Origin: Neokomagataea thailandica NBRC 106555
Lineage (GTDB): Bacteria; Pseudomonadota; Alphaproteobacteria; Acetobacterales; Acetobacteraceae
Assembly (NCBI RefSeq): GCF_001598495.1
Contig: NZ_BCZB01000001.1
Span: 124,001 to 188,000, forward strand
DNA: 64,000 nt
Reading direction: 5' to 3'
Below the pieces are notes generated by a model, which made no database searches, was not told the DNA's origin, and saw only the letters and a program-made list of their open reading frames with translations. Each line of letters begins with the position of its first letter. The first letter of the stretch is position 1. Of the stretch, positions 43,919 to 52,559 are shown in pieces. Position numbers and translations under genes: made by a program.

Positions 43919-44668
43919 ATGGAGAGCACTCGCCCTTTCTCGTCCTCACCGCCGCCGTCACCGGCAGCGCCTATCATCGCTCTGGTGGATGATGATCGTA
44001 ACATTTTAGCCTCGGTGCAGATGACCCTCGAAGCGGAAGGGTTCATCGTTCATACCTATACGGATGGAGAGAGTGCGCTGCAGGGGATGATGTCCCGCCC
44101 GGTTAGCTTGGCTGTGCTGGATGTGAAAATGCCGCGTATGGACGGCATGGAACTCCTTCAGCGTTTGCGTGCGCGCTCGACGTTACCTGTGATTTTTCTG
44201 ACGTCTAAAGATGAAGAATTGGACCAATTGATGGGTCTGCGTCTTGGGGCGGATGATTACATCACTAAGCCTTTCTCCCAGCGTTTGTTGATTGAACGCA
44301 TTCGTGCGCTATTGCGCCGACAGGATGCGAGCCGGGCCGAAGCAACAGGGACTACCACGCGCGGGGCGGCCTTGGTGCGTGGGCAATTATCGCTCGATGA
44401 AACCCGCCATCAGTGTTTATGGAATGGTCAGGATATCGCTTTGACCGTGACCGAATTTTTGCTGGTGAAAGCCTTGGCGTTTCGTCCGGGTATGGTGAAG
44501 TCGCGGGATCAACTTATTGATGCGGCGTATGGCGATAATATTTATGTCGATGACCGTACCATTGACAGCCATATCAAGCGTGTACGGAAGAAGTTCCGGC
44601 AGGTTGATGATAACTTCAATTATATCGAAACCCTTTACGGGATTGGGTATCGCTACCGCGACGAGTGA
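43919..44668 (+). CDS. chvI: response regulator, ChvI-type
   Basis: 249 aa. Receiver domain [22 protein letters not shown] with the phospho-acceptor Asp in [17 protein letters not shown], conserved Thr/Lys positions [10 protein letters not shown] and DYITKPFS, then an OmpR/PhoB winged helix with [24 protein letters not shown] and [17 protein letters not shown]. It pairs with the next gene. ChvI-type regulators control envelope, acid and exopolysaccharide genes in Rhizobiales and Acetobacteraceae; the regulon here is not known. A 15-residue Ser/Pro-rich N-terminal tail precedes the receiver. ATG 43919 follows AGGAGA by about twelve bases. Confidence 0.92.
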   Translation: MESTRPFSSSPPPSPAAPIIALVDDDRNILASVQMTLEAEGFIVHTYTDGESALQGMMSRPVSLAVLDVKMPRMDGMELLQRLRARSTLPVIFLTSKDEELDQLMGLRLGADDYITKPFSQRLLIERIRALLRRQDASRAEATGTTTRGAALVRGQLSLDETRHQCLWNGQDIALTVTEFLLVKALAFRPGMVKSRDQLIDAAYGDNIYVDDRTIDSHIKRVRKKFRQVDDNFNYIETLYGIGYRYRDE

Positions 44669-44722
44669 TGTCAGTTTTGCGATCCAGGTCTTACGACGAT
44701 TGAAGGTATTAGGAGAGCATGT

Positions 44723-46618
44723 GTGAGTGACGGGTCATTGTCGCCGATGCGTGATGAAGAACGGCGAGAACAAGGGCAGGCCCGTCGTCATGTTCTGGAG
44801 GCGCGCCGCCGCCCCGGTATGGTGCGGCGTTTTTTCCATATTGGTGCGATGAAGCGGCGGATGATGCATGCTCTGCCTAAACGTCGTGCGATGACGCCGC
44901 TTTTGGTCCGGATTTTACTGCTTAATATCTTGCCGTTAGCTTTGCTGGCTGTAACGTTGTTGTTTCTGGATCAGTTCCAGAACTCTTTGCTGGAAACAGA
45001 CGTGAATGCTTTGCGGGAGCAGGCGCATATTTATGCCGGTGCTGTAGGGCAGTTCGCGGCAAAGCCAGCTCCGCGTGGGGTGCGGAGTTTACCGGGTGAA
45101 GATTATGTTTTGGACGCAGCTTTGGCGCGTTCATTTTTGACACGACTGACTGAGCCAAGCCCGAATGCGACAGCGCGTTTATTCGATCCAGACGGAAAGC
45201 TGGTGGCGGATAGTCGTGAAGATCGTCGTATTCATTCTGTGGTGCGCTCGGAACGTGGGACGACATCATCTCCTGCGGTGCAGCATGAGGCGCATACGGA
45301 TGGAGCGATACCACCGTTAGTCAGTGATGGTGGGGGGGATGCTCATGCGTCAACGGGGCGTTCTGTTGAGGCTTTTTATGACTGGCTTGTGTCGTTATTG
45401 CCGTTGACGTCCAGTGAAGGGATTGTCACGCTCGACACGCCTGACCCGATCCCTGAGACGCCAGTGAGTGGTCATGCGAATGAGGCTGTGCAGGTTGCCC
45501 CGCGTCAAGCGGAGCTACCCCCTTATATTCGCCGCCTGCCTGACCATCAATTGGCTATTACTGTTGTTGAACCGGTCATTCATGATGGTTTGACGGTGGG
45601 GATTATTCAACTGACACGGCAAGCGCCAGAAGTGGATCGCTCACTCTTTGAGGTGCGTTCATCGATCCTTTCTTTGTTTTTGGGCGCATTGATGGTGACG
45701 GTTCTGCTCTCTTGGTATCTGTCTCGTACAATTGCGCGTCCGTTATTGAGTTTGGCGCGTGCATCGCGGGAGATGAGAGAGTCGGATGGGCGCCGTGATG
45801 TGGTGCCAGAGCAATTGCTCATACGGCGTGATGAGATCGGTGTTTTGGCGCGGTCATTGCGGGGCAGTGCCTTAGCATTATGGGCGCGGATGGATGATAT
45901 TGAGCGTTTTGCGGCTGATGTGAGTCATGAAATTAAAAACCCGCTTTCGTCTATTCGGTCGGCTGTGGAGACATTGCCGCGCATTGCGTTGGCGGATCGG
46001 CGTGAGCGGCTGTTGTCTATTATGACCAGTGACGTGAAACGACTGGATCGTTTAATCACGGATATTTCTGATGCAAGCCGTATTGATGCAGAATTGTCAC
46101 GTGCGCGGTTGGAGCCTGTTTCGGTGGTGGCACTCTTGTCCATTTTGGTGGAAATGCACCAGACGACCCGCAAAGATGATGATCCGATCTTGCGGCTAGA
46201 TGTGCCAGAGAATGGGCCAGCACTGCGTGCTCTGGCGGTGGAAGATCGCTTGGTACAGGTGCTGCGGAACTTGATTGGGAATGCCATTTCCTTCTCTCCG
46301 CCGCGCGGGGTGATTGCGCTGCATGCGAGCTGTCGTGATGTGGCGGGAACAGGGCCGGGGACGGGGAGTGTTATTGAGATTGCGGTGAGCGATCAGGGGC
46401 CGGGTATACCTGCTGGGAAACTGGAGAATATCTTTGATCGGTTTTATTCGGAGCGTCCCCAATCTGAGCATTTTGGGCAACATTCCGGGCTTGGTCTGGC
46501 CATTAGTCGGCAGATTATCAATGCGCTGCGCGGGCGTTTATTCGCAGAAAACGTAGTGGGGCCAACAGGGGAGGTACGGGGTGCATGTTTTGTGGTGCGC
46601 TTGCCGAGTGCCGGCTAA
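44723..46618 (+). CDS. chvG: sensor histidine kinase, ChvG-type
   Basis: 631 aa from GTG 44723 (AGGAGA six bases upstream). An unusually long, basic cytoplasmic N-terminus of about 60 residues precedes helix 1 (LVRILLLNILPLALLAVTLLFL). A periplasmic sensor of about 230 residues follows, then helix 2 (ILSLFLGALMVTVLLSWYLS), HAMP, dimerisation box VSHEIKNPLSSIRSAVETLPRI with the phospho-His, and the ATPase domain NLIGNAISFSPPRG, DQGPGIPAGKLENIFDRFY and GLGLAISRQIINAL. It phosphorylates ChvI. The signal is not visible in the sequence. The HprK and PTS genes that follow fit the alphaproteobacterial gene order. Confidence 0.92.
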   Translation: MSDGSLSPMRDEERREQGQARRHVLEARRRPGMVRRFFHIGAMKRRMMHALPKRRAMTPLLVRILLLNILPLALLAVTLLFLDQFQNSLLETDVNALREQAHIYAGAVGQFAAKPAPRGVRSLPGEDYVLDAALARSFLTRLTEPSPNATARLFDPDGKLVADSREDRRIHSVVRSERGTTSSPAVQHEAHTDGAIPPLVSDGGGDAHASTGRSVEAFYDWLVSLLPLTSSEGIVTLDTPDPIPETPVSGHANEAVQVAPRQAELPPYIRRLPDHQLAITVVEPVIHDGLTVGIIQLTRQAPEVDRSLFEVRSSILSLFLGALMVTVLLSWYLSRTIARPLLSLARASREMRESDGRRDVVPEQLLIRRDEIGVLARSLRGSALALWARMDDIERFAADVSHEIKNPLSSIRSAVETLPRIALADRRERLLSIMTSDVKRLDRLITDISDASRIDAELSRARLEPVSVVALLSILVEMHQTTRKDDDPILRLDVPENGPALRALAVEDRLVQVLRNLIGNAISFSPPRGVIALHASCRDVAGTGPGTGSVIEIAVSDQGPGIPAGKLENIFDRFYSERPQSEHFGQHSGLGLAISRQIINALRGRLFAENVVGPTGEVRGACFVVRLPSAG

Positions 46619-46645
46619 CACCCACCTTGTCGTGAGGGAGAAATG

Positions 46646-46996
46646 TTATGCGGGATAAGAGGCTACGACACTGAGAGCAATGCGCTGCTCAGGGTTAGGG
46701 AACCGTGGCACAATGCGGAGCGTCATAGCTGGATGTGTGGCGGTGAGGGCGGTTTCGATAATGTGCTGGCAGTGTGTGTAATCTTCCCCAGCGCGCAGCA
46801 TGGCAATGAGATGGCGCGTATCGCGCAGGGTGAGGTCGTGGGTGTCTAGGGCGTCAGCAATGGCGTTGAGTGCTTGGCGGCATTCTTCTGCAAGATGGGG
46901 GGGGCGTTCTCCCTCAGGGTTCAAGCCATTGAAATCTGAGCAAGCGACGTTGTCGCCATAGAGCGTTATGTCATGGTGTAGGCGTATATTCAGCAT
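46646..46996 (-). CDS. RidA-like protein
   Basis: 116 aa. It resembles the RidA/YjgF fold in the second half: AEECRQALNAIADALDTHDLTLRDTRHLIAMLRAGEDYTHC and MTLRIVPRFPNPEQRIALSVVA. The Arg that RidA uses for imine deamination, just before the last strand, is not found in the expected place (the segment reads PAMTLRI). The gene lies on the opposite strand inside an otherwise uniform plus-strand run (chvIG to hprK). No strong ribosome-binding site is seen. It may be a RidA-family protein of changed function; that it is a real gene rests on the clear sequence pattern, not on synteny. Confidence 0.6.
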   Translation of the reverse strand: MLNIRLHHDITLYGDNVACSDFNGLNPEGERPPHLAEECRQALNAIADALDTHDLTLRDTRHLIAMLRAGEDYTHCQHIIETALTATHPAMTLRIVPRFPNPEQRIALSVVASYPA

Positions 46997-47126
46997 GAGA
47001 AAACAGTAAAATCCACTGTAGTGACAGGGGGAAGGCGGCGACCAGAGGTGATGGCCGTACCTAGGAAGAGAGATCCGTTCATACCGCCTGTGTCAAGTTG
47101 AGGTAAACCGTAAAAGGCGAAAAGAG

Positions 47127-47558
47127 ATGGCTCGACAGATGCTCCATGCCAGTTGTGTGGCACTAAATGGCGCTGGAATTTTGATTTATGGGCCACCGGG
47201 TAGTGGGAAATCATTAATGGCGCTCGCGCTCATACAGGATGGTTTTACACTCGTTGCGGATGATTGTGTTGTGCTGGATGGAGCGGTGGCGACGGCCCCG
47301 GAAACGATTCGAGGGCATCTTGAAGTGCGCGGGGTAGGAATTTTGGCCATGCAGGTGGTGGAGAATGTCCCTGTGCGACTGTCGGTGCTTTTAGGTGCGC
47401 GGGGGGAGCGTTTGCCTGCGTTGGAACGAGATGTTGTGACGGGGAGTGTTCTCTTGCGTTTAAAGGGGGATGATCTGGGCGATATGTGGCGTGTGAAAGC
47501 TGCTTTTGGAGCATGCCAAGGGGATTATGAGTGGGTTGTAGGGGCAGGGAAAGCGTGA
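47127..47558 (+). CDS. hprK: HPr kinase/phosphorylase, short alphaproteobacterial form
   Basis: 143 aa, with only the catalytic domain. Walker A GPPGSGKS at residues 22-29, the segment FTLVADDCVVLDG and the conserved VRGVGIL (capping/phosphorylation loop region), then LGARGERLPALE. In Firmicutes HprK has an N-terminal domain that is missing here; alphaproteobacterial enzymes are short like this one. It phosphorylates HPr on a serine (Ser50 of the downstream HPr is the likely site). ATG 47127 with AAAGG upstream. It is part of the run hprK-rapZ-EIIA-HPr-EI. Confidence 0.9.
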   Translation: MARQMLHASCVALNGAGILIYGPPGSGKSLMALALIQDGFTLVADDCVVLDGAVATAPETIRGHLEVRGVGILAMQVVENVPVRLSVLLGARGERLPALERDVVTGSVLLRLKGDDLGDMWRVKAAFGACQGDYEWVVGAGKA

Positions 47559-47631
47559 TGATTGGGCGCTTCTCTAAAGTTTGAGATGGAAAAGCTTTTT
47601 TTCTACATCAGAAAATGGCTATTTTGTTCTC

Positions 47632-48669
47632 ATGACTTTGGCCAACGCCCCCAAACCCAATACTGTGACGTCGGAACCGCCAGATCCAGAGCGATTATCG
47701 GTTGAAGATTCAGTTTATCTAACACCCTCTGGGCAGCATGATGATGGCTGTGCGCAACTACGGCATATTCTGATTGTGACAGGTCTGTCCGGTGCTGGAA
47801 AATCAACCACGTTGCGGGTGCTGGAAGATTTGGGGCATGAGGTTGTAGATAATCCGCCACTACATCTGTTGGGCGCATTGGTGCCGCGCCCGGGTGAGCG
47901 GCTGGTGATTGGGCTTGATGTCCGAAGCCGTGGGTTTGAAACGGCACGGGTTTTGTTAGAACTGGAACGTTTGAAGGCGGTGCCGGATAATCAGGTTCAG
48001 CTGGTGTATGTTACGGCGGAGCCGGACGTTTTGTTGCGGCGTTTCACGGCTACGCGGCGCCGTCATCCTTTGGTCGCGAGTGGTGCTATTCGCCCGGGTA
48101 TTGAACAAGAGGCCCGTATTTTGGCACCGTTAAGGGCTGTCGCAGATACGGTTATTGATACGTCAGATTTGCCAGCGCCAGAGTTGAAGAGGTTTATTGA
48201 AACCCGCTTTGGTGATGGGAGTGGTGAAGGACTGACGGTTGTGTTGATGTCTTTTGCATATCCTGCAGGGCTGCCCCGTGAAGCCGATATGGTTTTTGAC
48301 GCACGATTTTTACGCAATCCGCACTATAATCCGGCTCTCCAGCCGCGTACTGGCCTGGAAGAAGATGTTGCGGCCTATGTGCGCACAGATAAAGCTTATG
48401 CTCCGTTTTTCGATGGTATTATGAATTTGTTAGAATTGGTGCTGCCACGTTTTGTTGAAGAAGGTAAAAAATACGCCACGATTGCTGTGGGGTGTAGTGG
48501 TGGGAAGCATCGTTCTGTGACGATTGTGGAGGCTTTGGCGCGTGTTTTGCCGCAGGTTTCTCCAGTTGGTCCTTTTATGGTGACGCATCGGGAATTGGCA
48601 CGACAGGGTGTGGCGACGTGGCGTTGGGCTGTGCCGCCGGTCAGCGCAGTTGATGGGACCGCGTCATGA
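47632..48669 (+). CDS. rapZ: RapZ family RNase adaptor / nucleotide-binding protein
   Basis: 345 aa from ATG 47632, with an N-terminal extension of about 45 residues before the usual start. Walker A GLSGAGKS is at 51-58; GHEVVDNPPLHLLGALV, IGLDVRSR, TRRRHPLV (basic patch), FAYPAGLPREADMVFDARFLRNPHY and CSGGKHRSVTIVEALA are all RapZ features. In enterobacteria RapZ guides RNase E to the small RNA GlmZ; in Alphaproteobacteria it lies in the regulatory PTS cluster and its role is less clear. A TTG at 47581 would lengthen it further. The stop overlaps the EIIA gene by four bases (ATGA). Confidence 0.92.
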   Translation: MTLANAPKPNTVTSEPPDPERLSVEDSVYLTPSGQHDDGCAQLRHILIVTGLSGAGKSTTLRVLEDLGHEVVDNPPLHLLGALVPRPGERLVIGLDVRSRGFETARVLLELERLKAVPDNQVQLVYVTAEPDVLLRRFTATRRRHPLVASGAIRPGIEQEARILAPLRAVADTVIDTSDLPAPELKRFIETRFGDGSGEGLTVVLMSFAYPAGLPREADMVFDARFLRNPHYNPALQPRTGLEEDVAAYVRTDKAYAPFFDGIMNLLELVLPRFVEEGKKYATIAVGCSGGKHRSVTIVEALARVLPQVSPVGPFMVTHRELARQGVATWRWAVPPVSAVDGTAS

Positions 48670-49175
48670 TTGGTGTGCTGCTCGTTATGCATGGGCGCCT
48701 TGGTGAAGTCCTGCTGGAAACTTTGGTTCATGTTGTGGGGCCGCAAGCGCAGATTGAGTGTGTTGCGGTGACGGATCACGATGATCCGGTGGCTTTGCGT
48801 CCGCAGGCTGATGCTTCTTTGCAGCGATTGGATACAGGTGAGGGGGTGCTGGTCCTTACAGATATTTTTGGTAGTTCTCCGTCAAACTTGGCTTTGTCTT
48901 TACGTAATCCGGGGCGTGTGGAAGTGCTGGCTGGGGCGAATGTTCCCATGTTGGTGAAGTTGGCGAAGTCACGCCCATGCTTGGATTTGGCGGGTTGCGT
49001 TGAAAAGGCTACGCTTGCCGGGCGTAAATATATTGCGGCTGCCTCACAATTGCCGGATCCGTGTCTGCAAGGTGGGCCGCGGTCAGCGTGTGTTCCGCCG
49101 GTTGAGGGGGAACGTCCTCGGCGGCGGCGTGTGCGTACGTGGTATCGGCCCGCAGCTTCCTCTCTCTTATCTTGA
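48666..49175 (+). CDS. PTS EIIA component, mannose family, with a basic C-terminal tail
   Basis: 169 aa. It opens IGVLLVMHGRLGE with the phospho-acceptor His9, then VLVLTDIFGSSPSNLAL and VEVLAGANVPMLVKL, the EIIA-Man pattern. The domain normally ends near residue 130; here it runs on for about 40 residues, to a basic end with ERPRRRRVRTWYR. No EIIB or EIIC is encoded nearby, so its role is regulatory, as in other alphaproteobacterial PTS(Ntr/Man) relays. It overlaps rapZ by four bases. The C-terminal tail is the odd part: it could bind nucleic acid or a partner, but this is only a suggestion. Confidence 0.88.
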   Translation: MIGVLLVMHGRLGEVLLETLVHVVGPQAQIECVAVTDHDDPVALRPQADASLQRLDTGEGVLVLTDIFGSSPSNLALSLRNPGRVEVLAGANVPMLVKLAKSRPCLDLAGCVEKATLAGRKYIAAASQLPDPCLQGGPRSACVPPVEGERPRRRRVRTWYRPAASSLLS

Positions 49176-49189
49176 AGGCTGGTCCCATC

Positions 49190-49471
49190 ATGGCGGAAGA
49201 TCTTTTTGTGCGTGAAGTGCGGATTGTAAATCGGTTGGGTTTGCATGCGCGTGCAGCAGCGAAATTGGTGACGACGGCCGAGCGGTTTCAGGCAGAGACA
49301 ACGGTTGAGCGTGAAGGGAATGTCGTTTCGGCATTGTCGATTATGGGGCTGATGATGTTGGGTGCGGGCGAGGGGGAAGCGGTAACGCTTCGTTCGCATG
49401 GTGAGCAGGCATCTGCGGCTTTGGAGGCTGTGGCAGCATTAATTGCAGATGGGTTTGGTGAGCGTGATTGA
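49190..49471 (+). CDS. HPr phosphocarrier protein
   Basis: 93 aa from ATG 49190. Phospho-acceptor His19 lies in VNRLGLHARAAAKLV, and Ser50 in VSALSIMGLMMLGAGEG corresponds to the HprK target Ser46 of B. subtilis. Presence of hprK three genes upstream supports a real Ser phosphorylation. It carries phosphate from EI to the EIIA. Its end overlaps the EI reading frame. Confidence 0.93.
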   Translation: MAEDLFVREVRIVNRLGLHARAAAKLVTTAERFQAETTVEREGNVVSALSIMGLMMLGAGEGEAVTLRSHGEQASAALEAVAALIADGFGERD

Positions 49472-51323
49472 AACAGCAAGTCGCGGGCGGTCACGTGGGC
49501 GTGCGAAGCGTGAGCAAACGCGGATTTTGCGTGGGCGTGCGATTACACAAGGTATCGGACTGGGGACGGCAGGGCGTGTTGAGACGTTACCTCTCCCGGA
49601 AATTACGGAGCGTTTGAGCCAACGCGGTGCGGATGTTGAAGCAGCGCGTTTTGATGAAGCCGTAGCGCGAGCGCAGCGGCAAATTGAGAAAATACGTCGC
49701 CGTTTGGTGCGTCTGCCGGAAGGTGGGCGTGATGATGTTTCAGGTTTGCTGACGGTTTATGATCGTATGCTTGGCCCGTCACGTTTGACGCGACAAGTAC
49801 GCCAAAAGCTGGAGGGGGATGGGCTAACGGCAGAAGCCGCTGTTGCTGAGGTCAGTGCAGAACTTGCGCAGCGTGTGGCGGAAACAGCGACGGTATCGTC
49901 GGCCCTGACGGATGAGAGCGATACGTCTGGGGCGGATGCTTCTTTGCGTTTGGCAGGGGAGTTTGAAGAGATTGGCCGCCGGTTGGTGAGAAACTTGACG
50001 GGGGTTTCATACCGCGCGTTCTCAAGCTTGCCTGAGGGTTCTGTTTTAGTGGCGGAGCAATTGCGCCCAGCAGATATTGCGATGATTGACCCAGCCCGTG
50101 TTGCTGCTGTGGTAACGGAAGGGAATGGCGGGGCCGATCATACGGCGATTTTGCTGCGTGCGTTGGATATTCCGGCGATTGTTGCTGTTCCGGGGCTGAT
50201 GGCACAGGTGGCAGAAGGGGACATGCTGGTGGTGGATGCTCATTTGGGCACCATTACCGTGAACCCTAACGCGACGGAGTTACGTCTGGCGCATGAGGCG
50301 GCGGCGCGTGAAGCGCGGGAACGGCGGGCTTTTAGTCGTATCCGGCGTTTACCTGCGGAGTTGCGTAGTGGTGAAAGTATTGAGCTTCTCGCGAATCTAG
50401 AATTGGCGTCTGAGCTGCCGATGCTGGTGCGTAATGGTGCGCGTGGTATTGGGCTTTTACGCAGTGAGTTTCTGTTTAGTGATGAAGATGACCTACCCGA
50501 TGAAGATGGGCAGGCCGCGATTTATCGGACAGTCTTGCAGGGTATGGCTGGGCAGCCAGTGACGATCCGTGTGTTCGATTGGGGTGGAGAAAAGGGGCAA
50601 GATTACCTGCGTTATGCAGATCAGCCGCAATCCGTCGTCGGGGATAATCCAGCCCTTGGTTTGCGTGGTATTCGGTTGCTCTTGAAGGCACCTGAGGTCT
50701 TGGAGACGCAGTTCGCTGCGATTTTGAAGGCTGCAAGCCCGACGGAAGAGGCGATTGGTCCAGTTCGTGTTTTGCTGCCCATGGTGACCTCATTGGATGA
50801 GGTGGTGACCGCACGGGAGATTTATGAGCGTGTGGCGCGTGGGTTGCGCCGCCAAGGTGTCGAATTGCCGGAACCGTTACCGCCTTTGGGGGTCATGGTA
50901 GAAACACCTGCTGCGGCGTTAATCGCTGATGCTTTGGTGCAGCATGCTGATTTTATGGCCTTGGGTACAAATGACCTTACGATGTACACGCTGGCGGTGA
51001 ACCGGGCTGATGCTGCTGTTGCTGATCGGTATAGCCCGCTTCATCCGGCAGTTTTGCGTTTGATAGCAACGACAGCAGAATCTGCATTGCGGGCGCATCG
51101 TCCTTTGTCCGTTTGCGGTGAAATGGCGGCTGACCCGCGGATCGTAGCGCTTCTTATCGGGTTGGGAGTGCGTAGTTTCTCGATGAAGTCAGCGTCATTG
51201 CCGCGTGTGAAGCGTTTAATTCGTACGGTGAGCTTCGAGGAATGTGACCAACTACGCCGTGAGGTAATGTTGGCAACAGAGGCCGATGCCGTGCAGGAAG
51301 TATTGCGGCGTTTTGCAACTTAA
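49449..51323 (+). CDS. PTS enzyme I (phosphoenolpyruvate-protein phosphotransferase)
   Basis: About 624 aa. Standard EI: N-terminal HPr-binding domain, phospho-His231 in GGADHTAILLRALDIPAIV, and C-terminal PEP-binding TIM barrel with GIGLLRSEFLF, VFDWGGEK, LPMVTSLDEV, MVETPAAALIAD, GTNDLTMYTLAVNR and the active-site Cys in LSVCGEMAADP. The N-terminus has an added basic stretch RSRGRAKREQTR, and no GAF domain (as in PtsP) is present. It starts the phosphorelay from PEP. The start is uncertain: ATG 49449, GTG 49458 or GTG 49464. It overlaps the HPr gene end, so the two are coupled. Confidence 0.92.
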   Translation: MGLVSVIETASRGRSRGRAKREQTRILRGRAITQGIGLGTAGRVETLPLPEITERLSQRGADVEAARFDEAVARAQRQIEKIRRRLVRLPEGGRDDVSGLLTVYDRMLGPSRLTRQVRQKLEGDGLTAEAAVAEVSAELAQRVAETATVSSALTDESDTSGADASLRLAGEFEEIGRRLVRNLTGVSYRAFSSLPEGSVLVAEQLRPADIAMIDPARVAAVVTEGNGGADHTAILLRALDIPAIVAVPGLMAQVAEGDMLVVDAHLGTITVNPNATELRLAHEAAAREARERRAFSRIRRLPAELRSGESIELLANLELASELPMLVRNGARGIGLLRSEFLFSDEDDLPDEDGQAAIYRTVLQGMAGQPVTIRVFDWGGEKGQDYLRYADQPQSVVGDNPALGLRGIRLLLKAPEVLETQFAAILKAASPTEEAIGPVRVLLPMVTSLDEVVTAREIYERVARGLRRQGVELPEPLPPLGVMVETPAAALIADALVQHADFMALGTNDLTMYTLAVNRADAAVADRYSPLHPAVLRLIATTAESALRAHRPLSVCGEMAADPRIVALLIGLGVRSFSMKSASLPRVKRLIRTVSFEECDQLRREVMLATEADAVQEVLRRFAT

Positions 51324-51403
51324 AACGTGGTGTGTGGGCAGTCGGTTTCTTTTGTGGCACAGTACATTCGTAATCTGGACCACATAAGCCCGAGAGCGCT
51401 TGC

Positions 51404-52483
51404 ATGACCGACTTTATCATTGAGCCTACTGCTACTCCAACAGATCCAGCGCGTCGTGCTGAGCTTGTGGCAAACCCTGTTTTTGGCCGAGTTTTTACCG
51501 ATCATATGGTGATTATTCGTTATTCAGAGGGTAAGGGATGGCACGATGCACGGGTTACGGCGTACCAGCCTTTGAGCATTGATCCGGCATCGACGGTTCT
51601 GCATTACGGGCAAGAAATTTTTGAAGGGATGAAAGCCTATCGTACGGCAGATGGGCGTGTTTCAGCGTTTCGGCCGGATGCGAATGCGCGTCGTTTTGCA
51701 GAGTCAGCGCGGCGTATGGGTATGGCGGAGCTGCCGGAAGAGCTATTCATACAGGCTGTTGATGCATTGGTACGGATTGATCAGGATTGGGTACCGTCGG
51801 GTGATGGTAAGGCGCTTTACCTGCGTCCTTTCATGATTTCGAATGAAGTGTTCCTTGGGGTGAAGCCGGCATCTGAGTATTTATTCATTGTCATTGCCTG
51901 CCCTGTTGGCAGTTACTTTAGTGGTGGTGCGGTTTCGGTTTGGGTATCTGAACATTACACGCGTGCGGCACCGGGCGGGACGGGTGAAGCCAAATGTGGC
52001 GGTAATTATGCTGGTAGTCTCGTCGCGCAGGCTGAAGCAAAAGAACAAGGTTGTGATCAGGTCCTGTTCCTCGATGCGCGTGAACGTCGCTATATTGAAG
52101 AGATGGGCGGCATGAACGTGATGTTCGTGCGTGATGATGGTGTTCTTGTGACGCCACCGTTGGGTGGTACCATTTTGCGTGGCATTACGCGTGATAGTCT
52201 TTTGCGTGTGGCTGCTGATAATGGGATCACGGTGGAAGAAACTCTTCTCGATATTGATGAGGTTTTTGCAGGCGCTGCGTCTGGCCGTTATCGTGAAGCG
52301 TTTGCTTGCGGAACGGCTGCGGCGCTTTCGCCGATTGGGCGCTTTCGCCGGACCGGGGGTGAAGCTGTTTTTGGTGATGGCGCAACGATTGGCCCTGTGT
52401 CTGCAAAAATGCGGCAGTTGCTGATGAATCTACAATCAGGTCGTAGCAATAATTCTTATGGTTGGGTTCATCCAATCGTTTAA
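51404..52483 (+). CDS. ilvE: branched-chain amino acid aminotransferase
   Basis: 359 aa, the longer form of IlvE. Fold type IV PLP enzyme with Schiff-base Lys197 in GEAKCGGNYAGSLVAQ, the FEGMKAYR motif near residue 75, YLRPFMISNE, GCDQVLFLDARERRYIEEMGGMN and TPPLGGTILRGITRDS. It makes isoleucine, leucine and valine from their keto acids with glutamate. ATG 51404. It follows the EI gene by 80 bases and stands alone, with a hairpin behind it. Confidence 0.95.
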   Translation: MTDFIIEPTATPTDPARRAELVANPVFGRVFTDHMVIIRYSEGKGWHDARVTAYQPLSIDPASTVLHYGQEIFEGMKAYRTADGRVSAFRPDANARRFAESARRMGMAELPEELFIQAVDALVRIDQDWVPSGDGKALYLRPFMISNEVFLGVKPASEYLFIVIACPVGSYFSGGAVSVWVSEHYTRAAPGGTGEAKCGGNYAGSLVAQAEAKEQGCDQVLFLDARERRYIEEMGGMNVMFVRDDGVLVTPPLGGTILRGITRDSLLRVAADNGITVEETLLDIDEVFAGAASGRYREAFACGTAAALSPIGRFRRTGGEAVFGDGATIGPVSAKMRQLLMNLQSGRSNNSYGWVHPIV

Positions 52484-52495
52484 GGCCACACAGTA

Positions 52496-52525
52496 CTCTG
52501 CTTCAGCAGTGTTGTTGAAGCAGAG
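52496..52525 (+). terminator. hairpin after ilvE
   Basis: CTCTGCTTCA (52496-52505) and TGAAGCAGAG (52516-52525) are exact 10-bp inverted repeats around a 10-base loop; only GTATTTG follows. The core CTGCTTCA/TGAAGCAG is the same as in the palindrome at 14163-14198. Confidence 0.6.
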
Positions 52526-52559
52526 GTATTTGAACGTAATACCGTAAAATGTGGGGCGT

